The notes below the pieces were generated by a model, which saw nothing but the letters and a program-made list of their open reading frames with translations, was not told the origin of the DNA and made no database searches. DNA of 64,000 nt from Tubulanus polymorphus. Its lineage: Eukaryota; Nemertea; Palaeonemertea; Tubulaniformes; Tubulanidae. Numbering within the stretch: position 1 is the first letter of the stretch; the number at the start of each line of letters is the position of its first letter. Positions 40,001-47,043 of the stretch are shown here, piece by piece. The stretch spans positions 19,651,307 to 19,715,306 of the forward strand of contig NC_134031.1 in NCBI RefSeq assembly GCF_964204645.1, in the 5' to 3' direction. The translations under genes were made by a program, and so were the position numbers.

Positions 40001-42541
40001 CCAACTGGATCCTGAGTTCAGAGTTAACTCTAACTCATGAATAGGCAACTGGATCCTGGACATATATATAACAGATTTTCTTACTCCAATTCATGGTGAT
40101 AATGAACCATCCCTGCTCCGGCAGCCCCGGAATTCACACAACTCGGCCCCACGAGATCGGAGGCAAGTAGAGTCTACTTTACTGCTGTAAATAAAAAGGT
40201 TTTCCTCCCCGCAATAAACATTTATCAATCAAACGTAAATGGAGGACAATGTCCTCAAAATTAAAAAAGAATGAAAGTCTTTATCTCGATAATAAATGTT
40301 CTCCTGCCTATAAACACTTGACTTACTTATTGAGAATGATAAAACAGTATCCAAAATAATGACAGAAAATACAACAAATATAACCGAAAAACGTACACGC
40401 CAGTAAGCAAGGGTAGTACATGACTGTGAAAGGGTTCTGAATCAGTAGAAAGCCATCGATTCATCACAATTAGACGGCTTTTTGATGTACAAAAAGTAAA
40501 AGGGCTTGGACTCCCTGCCGTTTGAAAGCGGAGAGTGAAAACTTCACGTAGCGAAAGCAATGTTGATATAATATAACGATAAAAATTGTTTTAAAAAAAA
40601 TATCTCAAAGCGCACGCAATATTTTATTTCGCGGACTGCTGAGTGGTTAATGGACATTCCGAATAGTTCATAATATTGCTAAAATACCTCATAGAGTTAC
40701 CATCAAAAAAGTTCATGCTACATATACGATATAATATTCATAAGCTGAGGGGGGTACGCGGAGAGGAGAGCTTTTCAAGTGGTCATGCAATAAAAATCCA
40801 TTTGGAACATAATGAACGTTTTTTTTTTCTACAAGGCCAACCAGATCCAATAATGAATTTACATCATTGCAGCAGAATTACATAGTAGAACGTCAGACGT
40901 CAGATAAAAAGAATGAAACTGAGTCAATAGATTAAAACAAAATTCATTGGTCAAGAACTAAAACTGAAAATTACAAGACAATGTTTGAACTGTTTGAAAC
41001 GTTGATTCTTTTAATTTTTTATTTCAATTCTTGATTTCATAAATTTGATATCTAATCTTGGGTTTCAATCTTATCATCTATCTCCGTATCCTTTGATATA
41101 GACAGCTTTTCGAATATTACATGAGCAAATTTCATTGTGTATCTTGTTTTTTTGCGAAGAGGACTAACAGGACTCGTATTGAAGTATGGTAACTTTTGCT
41201 GATCACAGCAAATAAATTTGCTGCATTTCTTTTCTAATTTTCTAGAAAAGCTTGACAGTGAAGTTGAAATAAATACCCAACACATTAACGGTACTGATAT
41301 AATGTCACCATTCTTTCTTAAGGAGGCATTGAAAAAGATATACGTCTCGTTTTTTGAATACACGCGTCGAGGGAAAACGATTGAACCGTGAACAGATTTA
41401 GACATCGTCGAAACAATAGAAACTGTATTTAAACTTTACACGAAAAACAGGGCATTCTTTACAATGATTGAAAGACTATTCATTTAGAGAGATAACCTTA
41501 GCATTGTAGAAAGATTTTTTACAGTCGGTTTACGGTGAGACGAATCCCGGGGTTTCATTATCAGATTTCTAACGTCCTGAGAAAATACAGAATATTGAAT
41601 ATTGTACACGTTATTCTTGTTTTCGCAATTATTTCTTGAATTTGAAACGTCAAAATGAAACCAGTTACAATTATCGCAGATTATTTTGACGGTATTGATT
41701 TTCAGTTAAATTTGACGGTGAATGCAAAACTACTGGAATAAGAATGCCAAAATAACGCGTTAATACCGAGGTTATTTTAATGCAAAATGTGAAAGAAGAC
41801 AACCGGCCATTCATTACGATATATGCTTAGAAAAAGTCTTCTATTTTCTATGTTTAAAACCAATACGGGTTAAAGCTGGCCATAAATTCATACACTACAT
41901 CAGGGTAAGTCACACGACCATCTTCGGAGACATATTTGATAAAACTGTATCTCAGTTCATATCAATCTCAGAAGAGGAGTTGAAGCAACATCTAATTTTC
42001 ATTATTAACGTAGTCTTCGATATTGTGGGTGCTGTGTCTCCCGGTCTCTAGCTGCTCCCTGACTTCATCAACTGTCCCCAAATGCAAATTTATGTTAAAC
42101 CAACTTTTGAATGTGTAGAGAAAAAATACTTTATAACAACGGATAATCACTGATTGACAATTGACAAGAAATGTGGTTTAAGTGAAATCATAGACGATCA
42201 TGCACGAGTGTGATTGTTTGTGTATATATGAAGGGTGGTAGGGTAGAGGGTAACAGGAAGATTATTACAATATATAGCTGCACCTGTATCACTGACTCGA
42301 GCCCGGTGTCGTCTGCCGAAGGAACTGTTACAGCGCCACCTATAGTAATCTGACTTACACTGGCTGTAGTAGTAGTAGTAGTTGCCGATACTGCGGTGGT
42401 CACGCGTTCGATGACAGTACTATCACCGGTGACGACAGTAGACTGATTGTTGTCGATCTGTTCGATCTGTTCGACCTCCGCTGTCGTCGTAGTCGTCTCC
42501 GTTTGCTGCTTCTCCGTCGTCTGTTCGAGCGTCGTCGACAT
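10299..42541 (-). CDS. CROCC: Rootletin (ciliary rootlet coiled-coil protein), complete
   Basis: Coding exons in gene order (high to low coordinate): 42284-42541, 39280-39582, 33170-33361, 31156-31236, 30433-30513, 29952-30079, 29632-29797, 28867-29079, 27702-27823, 26632-27037, 26230-26366, 25667-25918, 23924-24051, 23016-23303, 21286-21714, 20422-20591, 17992-18171, 17517-17713, 17222-17397, 16444-17075, 16127-16358, 15673-16002, 14381-14544, 13866-14045, 12407-12687, 12184-12313, 11420-11790, 11066-11207, 10299-10664. Every junction keeps frame, giving about 2217 residues with one of the two 81-base exons (2244 with both). Nearly the whole protein is predicted coiled coil. RKLQAYQDGQQRQAQLVQKL, SALIKLEEEQQR and EHSRLLSLWRAVVAFRR match vertebrate rootletin at the equivalent places. 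Ser/Arg/Pro linkers interrupt the coil in exons 26632-27037 and 15673-16358, and the C-terminus is a basic SP/TP-rich tail. Rootletin forms the striated rootlet that anchors the basal body and centrosome linker. Confidence 0.95.
11905..12075. repeat. Tandem/inverted copies of a CCAGTTTTACAGAC motif
   Basis: GGGCCCAGTTTTACAGACTGGTATTATC recurs in related form at 12028 (GGCCAGTTTATCAGACTTATATTATC) and inverted near 11960-11990 (AGACCAGTCTACCTATAAAACTGGCC). Similar pieces are at 53826 and 54182. Probably a small mobile repeat family. Confidence 0.45.
12980..13120 (-). CDS. Candidate alternative first exon F of rootletin
   Basis: ATG at 13120 opens 47 codons rich in Ser, Lys and Glu (MESKSETSSKSEAKNMFVKK inside it), ending in AAG before GTTTAC in phase 0. 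The next rootletin exon, 12407-12687, begins in phase 0. A reverse-strand TATAAAC lies at 13164-13170, about 44 bases upstream. The donor is weak and the opposite strand also has an open frame, so confidence is low. If used it would give a short product of about 476 residues covering the C-terminal rod and tail. Confidence 0.33.
13700..13829. repeat. Mini inverted-repeat transposon, CAGGGTGGCCACTG ends
   Basis: A 130-base block starts CAGGGTGGCCACTG and ends with its exact reverse complement. The interior is AT-rich with CCCTGATTTT. It lies in a rootletin intron. The perfect 14-base ends suggest a fairly recent insertion. Confidence 0.85.
15430..15566. repeat. Fragment of the CAGGG inverted-repeat family
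   Basis: Contains the family interior in reverse order (TGATTTT, GATCTAGCAATCTCAAAA, CCCTGACTTTCCCCTGATTCC) and ends AGCAGCCGTCCTG. It lies in a rootletin intron; the left end is degraded. Confidence 0.5.
18849..19580 (-). CDS. Long candidate alternative first exon E of rootletin
   Basis: ATG at 19580 opens 244 codons without a stop, ending at a perfect GTAAGT donor in phase 0. The next rootletin exon, 17992-18171, also begins in phase 0 and is normally joined from 20422-20591. The peptide starts MPFRWTTQTFPILDYPNQ, is strongly acidic (many Asp and Glu, DVTDVTDIDDDNPGW) and looks disordered; I recognise no domain. In AT-rich DNA an open frame this long is unlikely by chance. Together with exons 17992 down to 10299 it would give a protein of about 1370 residues holding the C-terminal half of rootletin. 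It could also be an exon of an unrelated nested gene. Confidence 0.62.
19759..19772. promoter_or_regulatory. Weak X-box-like site upstream of exon E
   Basis: GTAACC-AT-GG keeps one strong half site, but the other half (GGTTTT) matches poorly. It lies about 180 bases upstream of the ATG at 19580. Noted only because similar sites lie near the other rootletin start candidates. Confidence 0.2.
21874..22033. repeat. Small inverted-repeat element (GGAACCTTGTTACAA ends)
   Basis: GGAACCTTGTTACAAC near the left and GTTGTAAAGAGTTTCCAC near the right are imperfect inverted ends around an AT-rich core in a rootletin intron. The element at 56284-56557 has similar ends. Confidence 0.4.
23355..23453. repeat. 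Mini inverted-repeat element (CCCAGTTCCACAGTTC ends)
   Basis: CCAGTTCCACAGTTC at the left is matched by GAACTGTGGAACTGG at the right, about 99 bases in all. The motif AACTGGATCCTGG at its end also terminates repeats at 31515-31660, 39990-40055 and 62020-62035. Confidence 0.6.
25453..25615 (+). repeat. tRNA-derived SINE
   Basis: CAGTAACTCAGTGGG resembles a tRNA A box and GTGGGTTCGAGTCCTG, about 50 bases downstream, matches the B box. It lacks a complete cloverleaf with mature acceptor stems, so I read it as a SINE head in a rootletin intron and not a tRNA gene. Confidence 0.55.
26020..26200. repeat. First of two related repeats flanking a rootletin exon
   Basis: Shares TTCCCTGA, CCCTTGAC, AAATTCCCTGATcCAATTA and CAGTGGGGGCTGTTTCTT in the same order with 26395-26600. 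The two copies lie in the introns on either side of exon 26230-26366. Confidence 0.6.
26395..26600. repeat. Second of two related repeats flanking a rootletin exon
   Basis: Related to 26020-26200 over roughly 180 bases, including GATTC-TACAGA, CCCTTGACCGTAAATTCCCTG and the CAGTGGGGGCTG block. Either two insertions of one element or a small tandem duplication spanning the exon. Confidence 0.6.
30433..30513 (-). CDS. CROCC: Rootletin exon 4b, one of a duplicated 81-base pair
   Basis: Acceptor CGTAG, then 27 codons starting VLQYKRKCGELET and ending before GTAAGT, phase 0 on both sides. It differs from exon 4a mainly in its second half (KSLEQQSDTDRVKR against SENADIRAFTDRGRR). Probably mutually exclusive with 4a, because other rootletins have only one copy, but both in series remains possible. 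Confidence 0.85.
30834..30973. repeat. Mini inverted-repeat element (GCCGCATTC ends)
   Basis: GCCGCATTCGCACTATCGCT at the left mirrors AGCGTGAATGCGGC at the right; 140 bases, no coding content, in a rootletin intron. Confidence 0.65.
31156..31236 (-). CDS. CROCC: Rootletin exon 4a, one of a duplicated 81-base pair
   Basis: Acceptor CTAG, then 27 codons starting VLQYKKRCGELES and ending before GTGAGT, phase 0 on both sides. The first twelve residues are nearly the same as in exon 30433-30513, and vertebrate rootletin has one such segment (ILQYKKRCSELE). Equal length and equal phase mean either exon, or both, could be used without a frameshift. Confidence 0.85.
31490..31665. repeat. Tandem repeat, period about 43-44 bases
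   Basis: Between three and four copies of a unit containing GAAACTGGATCCTGAG and TTAACTGTAACTCATAACT. A diverged array of the same unit is at 39900-40060, also in a rootletin intron. Confidence 0.75.
32230..32310 (-). CDS. Candidate alternative first coding exon D of rootletin (Cys-rich)
   Basis: Two ATGs at 32310 and 32307 open 27 codons containing the cysteine cluster CPRLDCPYCRCWE and ending at a consensus GTAAGT donor in phase 0. The next rootletin exons, 31156-31236 and 30433-30513, both begin in phase 0. An RFX X-box-like palindrome lies 117-131 bases upstream. The cysteines are unlike the rest of rootletin. No acceptor precedes the ATG, so it would be a first exon. Confidence 0.42.
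32427..32441. promoter_or_regulatory. X-box-like palindrome near candidate exon D
   Basis: On the minus strand it reads GTTTCC-ATG-GGGAAC, which fits the purine/pyrimidine half-site pattern of RFX sites with a three-base spacer. Its position upstream of the candidate first exon at 32230-32310 makes it a possible internal promoter element. Confidence 0.45.
32815..33122. repeat. Inverted-repeat transposon (GCTGTGTTCACACTT ends)
   Basis: GCTGTGTTCACACTTATTGC at 32815 is mirrored by CAAGTGTGAACACAGC ending at 33122. It is 308 bases with no open frame and ends only 47 bases from rootletin exon 33170-33361. Confidence 0.75.
33362..36362 (-). other. Rootletin intron between exon B candidate and exon 33170-33361
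   Basis: AT-rich intronic DNA. An open frame on the minus strand at 35260-35541 encodes a peptide I do not recognise and I do not call it. No other structure seen. Confidence 0.4.
36363..36404 (-). CDS. Candidate alternative first coding exon B of rootletin
   Basis: ATG at 36404 opens fourteen codons (MSWFRDSYYGSLPK) ending at a GTGAGC donor in phase 0. The next rootletin exon, 33170-33361, begins in phase 0, so splicing would give an isoform lacking the 187 residues of the first two exons. An X-box-like site lies about 225 bases upstream (36630-36644). The exon is short, so chance cannot be excluded; transcript data would decide. Confidence 0.5.
36630..36644. promoter_or_regulatory. X-box-like site near candidate exon B
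   Basis: ATCACC-CCT-AGCAAC has a full right half site and five of six left half-site positions, with a three-base spacer. It lies upstream of the candidate first exon at 36363-36404. Imperfect, so moderate support only. Confidence 0.35.
36937..37000. repeat. (TA)n microsatellite
   Basis: About 32 uninterrupted TA units about 530 bases upstream of candidate exon B. Similar but much shorter TA runs are at 9348-9360 and 30602-30616. Confidence 0.97.
39900..40060. repeat. Diverged tandem copies of the GGATCCTGAG unit
   Basis: Three units with CAACTGGATCCTGAGTT and AGAGTTAACTCTAACTCATG, related to the array at 31490-31665. Confidence 0.65.
41052..41405 (-). CDS. Hypothetical 117-codon open frame in the first rootletin intron
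   Basis: ATG at 41405 to TAG gives MSKSVHGSIVFPRRVYSKNE and onward, 117 residues, uninterrupted. No recognised domain, no clear promoter or polyadenylation signal. It might be a nested small gene, an old retrocopy or a chance open frame. Confidence 0.18.
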   Translation of the reverse strand: MSKSVHGSIVFPRRVYSKNETYIFFNASLRKNGDIISVPLMCWVFISTSLSSFSRKLEKKCSKFICCDQQKLPYFNTSPVSPLRKKTRYTMKFAHVIFEKLSISKDTEIDDKIETQD

Positions 42542-44500
42542 GAAGACGATCTTTATATCGAGTTCATCATTTACGATATTCGAAATATCTCAACAACTGA
42601 ATCCACAAGCTACACGAATGAGACGTTTAATTAACTACTGTTACTCCTTGCATCGATACTTCAATTGACACGAATTCAAACCGATATCGGAATATCACAT
42701 CACCGATTCTCATTAAAAGTCCGGCGCTCACTAAAACACGTCCCCTAAAACAACACTAACATCAGTATCACAATCACCGAGACTAGACACGATATCTTAC
42801 GGCTATAAATATCGCGCGCAGAGCCCTCTACATTGACAATCGAACACTAATTCAACAGACGCCTGATCAATGAGTATTGTTGTTGCCAGGCAACGATGAA
42901 AAGCAGTACGGTGCCGCCACCCCGATGAATGAACCCTACGTAGTCGGTGGGTATTGTTTACGATACCGGTTCAGCTGACCTGAAGAGTTCTATCCAATCA
43001 GGTAAGAAACAATCATATCTTGAAATCCCTACAGTTGAATACCTTCACACACAGTGTCTGTCACACATACAGCACACGCAAATTATCAATATCAATTTAT
43101 GCTAGTTTCAGTCTATACAGGCTGACAATATTTCTCTACTGCAAAATTTGAAATTTTAAATAAATCTCTGAAGATGGATCTAGATGTCAATGAAACTGAT
43201 TTTTCAGTTGTTGTTTAATTAATATTGTGGGTATTTTAAATGATCAGTCAATTTATCGCGTTTTAGATAGAAGAGAAATTGTCAAGAAATTATGAGAAAT
43301 GATCGAATGTGGAAGATAGAGATGTTTGATGTTTAATTATTTTACTTTAGAAAAGTAGAAATATTAATCCACACTGAATGTCGTGTCACCAAATTACTGG
43401 ATACAAAAGAAAAAGCTCAAACTCAATAAATTGATCCATGTGCGAAGGGTTACTTAGAAATAAAAAAAATAAAATTAGACAAAATACTAGATAAAAAATG
43501 TTTGTCTTCGAACATATACCAATAATAATAAAAACAAACTAAAGCTTGGAAACACAAAAGCCCTACAATTAACTATACATAGATTGACTAAGTCCGATAT
43601 TCTAAGAAGAATATTGATCACCAAGATATTAGCGACATAGCCTACCTGTAACCACAGTTTACAGTCCAGTGTCACTGACTGATATTCAGAAACTCAACTA
43701 AAACGCATCGCCCGCCCGCGTCCGATCTTTATCAATGTTATCATTACATTCCCAGTTATATCTAATGGATTTTTTTCTGATATTGAAATATGTACCATTC
43801 AAAATACTTTCTATTGAATCTCATCAGGGGGTACAACCAGCGGGACGTAAAAAGCGCTAATGCGTCGTAGCAGCAGGAAATAATGAAAGTATGGTTTCAT
43901 CGGCCTACTTCAAAAAAAAAGGATCTTCCATGCAGAAAATTTTTATTCAAAAAGTATCACGTAAAAAGTATATAGTATTTCATTGATTAGTTCATATCAT
44001 CATTACTACTATCACTATTGGACAGAATAGTGTCTGGGATGCGGTTCTCATTGTATGTAGGGATAACCTAGTTTGCCTAAGAGCTAAGAGGCATTAAAAA
44101 GATGAATACAGAATTTGGTTAGTAGCTTCAAGAGGACGGCCAAGAGAAATATCTTGAAAGAAAAAGAGGTCCCAATAAATGTCCCCAAATAGAGGTTGTC
44201 CTCTGAAGGCAGAGGTAAGCTCTAATTAGTCCGCTAGAACCCTCAACTCTGAACTGTTTTTGTTTGTGTGTGTGTGTGGTGGGGGTGGAGTATGACTGTA
44301 GTAAGGGGGAGGGGCAGTGGAGCTGACACAAACTGGATGAATGAAATTTTTGTTGAAGAATTCACTCAACCATGAACTCGACACACCCGACAGCCGGACA
44401 CGGCCCGACCCTCTGTGTAGCCGTCTGCACAGTGCACATGCTGACTCTGACCGACAATGACATGACAACCAACCAGTTTCATTAGGGATTTCAGGTCACG
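42542..44500. other. Rootletin upstream region
   Basis: Contains the X-box at 42882-42894. A minus-strand splice-donor-like site near 43645 (CAG before GTAGGC) could belong to a non-coding first exon, but no in-frame ATG precedes it. A GTGTGTGTG run with GGGGGTGG follows at about 44266-44288. No coding exon seen. Confidence 0.4.
42882..42894. promoter_or_regulatory. RFX X-box upstream of the main rootletin start
   Basis: GTTGCCAGGCAAC is a perfect palindrome of two X-box half sites with a one-base spacer, 341-353 bases upstream of the ATG at 42541. RFX factors control ciliary genes through such sites, which fits rootletin. It supports 42284-42541 as the principal first coding exon. Confidence 0.75.
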
Positions 44501-46750
44501 TGATCAAAATGTGTCATAATTAGCGTTTTCCACGCTTCAAATTTTCAATCGCTCATAAAAAACGTATTCTATATCCGATTGAAGCCAAACTTGCTCAGTA
44601 TACTCAATTTACCGGTTATTTGTTGTGGTGTAAATTTCATGAGTGTATCTTGCCTAGTTACGGAGCAATAAGTCGTAGTTCGGCGCGCGTCGGCTCATTT
44701 CTAGGAAACAAGATGGCGGCCATGTTTGTTCATGCATTTTTCAAACACGTGAAAAACGCATGCAATTTTTTGGGTCAAATCCGCGAGCCGGCTGCTGATT
44801 GGCTGGATATTTGACCTCAGAATATTTTAAGAACATGTTTCAAGTAGAGCATGTCGGTGCGTGCAAGTTTTGGTAGGCCCTGTATCACTCGGAAAACGTC
44901 GTAAACACACTTCAAAGTGCTCATACGCTAAAATTAATAATTTTAACTACTTGCACTCTACTACATGATAAAATAAGATACTTTATATATTGTTTTCAAT
45001 TATTACTTTTAAGATTGATTGAGTAGTCTTTCGCGGATTTTGACCTAAAGTCGGCAAGGCGCTTCAAATTGTTTACATCCGGGTCACTGCCGGCTCACAC
45101 CGGCTGCCAGCTGATCAATCAAAACACTTCCTGGTTCATTTTTACCACTCTAAATGTCAATTTAGCAAGTAAAACGTCACTTTCACTCATTAAACTCATA
45201 CTTTATTACGAAATCGGCAATATATAAGACGAATAATGGTTAGGCCTACCCAATTTAAAAACTTTGAGTATTTTGCACAAGAATCCAAGTTTTGTCTAAA
45301 TTTTAGCTCATTTTTTGCTAAAAAGAAATTTTATTTTTCCTATCTGCTTCACCTTTAGGTAATCATCTCATCTTGAATACTAGGATATCCCCCTGAAAAG
45401 CAGTTGTTATTCATTTGTTCATGGTTTTTCAATTCCAATTGTCGACCCTTTCGCTAAATAACTGCCGCTGCTAGGCCTAAAATACCCACCAACCAATGGT
45501 TAATCAAATATATTCTAGAGGATTATATTATCAATTTTCTTTTTCATTCGAATGACTTGCCTAGAAGGAGACCTTTAATTAGATACCAAACATGACATAC
45601 TTTTTTAAAATTGACTTTCCGATGAAATATCGACGCAAAACAAGATGGCCGCCATTCCTCGAGCCTCAATTTGAGATATCATGATATAGATATTTCATGG
45701 GTAAATCTGTTAGGGCCTAGGGATCTCTAAAGAAAAACAAAGGCTTTTCCATTCATTTCAATTTGATTTAATTTCGGAAAACCATGTAGTACGTAGATCT
45801 CTTCAACGCTTTATCCTATTCTTCTGCGGCAACTGAGTATCTGAAATATAATGATATTATTAGTATCTTTTATTTCAGAAGGCTTTAAAACATTGAACTT
45901 ATCCACTAAGATTATTTATTTCAAATAATAATGGTCTATAAGGCCATATCGAATCAACTAAATACATTAAAGATGTAGTTAATTAGATTCAAGATGGCCG
46001 CCTTGATACTTACTTTATGGTTACCGTGGTAATCGGTATCACCCTGATGCACGATATCTTCGGTACATTATCTCAAAATTGATATTCCATGTCTTAAGTA
46101 TCATTTATCTTGAGAAATAAACTATAGTATTGCGTGTTAATGGTTATAGAAGTGAGTATTAATTAGATAATTAGTATGCAAATTAGCCTAATTTACATAT
46201 TTGTGCAATTACTTACATGAATCTAAACAAACTTTGTATAGACAACATACTGACCAAGTTTGGTTTTAAACAGATAAAAATTCTCGGAGTTATATTGGTT
46301 TTAATGTTGAATTTAATTCCTTTATGTGGCTAAAAAGCAGCAAAACCTAGACACTTCCTGTCTGATACTTTCATTGGAAATGAACTAGAGTGTATTGCGC
46401 AATCGAATGACAAAAATACCCCAAATTTCCACCCTTAGATTGCTTATAACTTTTGAACCGCTTGACCAATTTTGATTCTGTAAAGTGCTGTATGCTTATG
46501 CTATCCCCTTCTTCATTTTAAGCTATTAGAAAGACACATAGGACACATAGAAATTTTCAACCTGAAATCCCTAGTTTCATTCAGCCTCAGTTCGTACGTG
46601 TGGATCAATTTTGAACCTCCCCAAAACGAAAAATCTTACCAGCAACAAATGAGAGTCGGCCACAAAATACTGCAGCTTTCATTCATCAGCGGATTATCCG
46701 TTAATCTGCTTTAATCAATCCGTTAACGTACGGGTAAACAAACAAACATT
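44501..46750. other. Gene-free block, probably non-autonomous mobile DNA
   Basis: About 2.2 kb with no long open frame on either strand. It carries repeated motifs: CAAGATGGCGGC at 44709-44720 and CAAGATGGCCGCC near 45641 and 45990. The TGAACCGCTTGACCAATTTTGATT type of sequence at about 46455 resembles non-coding repeats. I could not find clear terminal repeats. Confidence 0.35.
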
Positions 46751-46764
46751 ACGGCGGCCCACAT

Positions 46765-46855
46765 GTACTTCCGCATTATTTCTGTGACGAACAATTTCAT
46801 TGGCTGAAAACTGAGCCGTCAACGGAAGTATTGCCGACTTCGATTGGCTGATTGA
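46765..46855 (+). promoter_or_regulatory. PEX2 proximal promoter: CCAAT boxes and ETS-type sites
   Basis: Two inverted CCAAT boxes (ATTGGCTG at 46799-46806 and GATTGGCTGA near 46842-46851) and two ETS-like motifs (ACTTCCG near 46767 and CGGAAGT near 46823) lie about 180-270 bases upstream of the PEX2 ATG. No TATA box is evident, as expected for a housekeeping promoter. Confidence 0.5.
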
Positions 46856-47031
46856 CATTAATCTCTCGCGCTACCGCAAATTAAAGTTTTCATAAAGTTT
46901 ATACATTATCTAATTTATAGAAATTTCTATAAGTCTCTGCGCTATAAGTTTAACAAATAAAGATATTTGATTATCTTATTCAGATTATTGAATTGATTTG
47001 AGGTTTATGGTGTGGAGATTAGGAGTTGTTT

Positions 47032-47043
47032 ACAAATGGCGGA
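47032..47043 (+). promoter_or_regulatory. TISU/YY1-like element over the PEX2 start codon
   Basis: ACAAATGGCGGA closely resembles the SAASATGGCGGC element, which combines a YY1 site with a start codon in genes with very short 5' leaders. It supports 47036 as the start. Confidence 0.5.

Noticed and set aside
43637-43675. Minus-strand frame before a GTAGGC donor upstream of rootletin
   Set aside because: No ATG; an in-frame stop lies immediately upstream. At best a leader exon.
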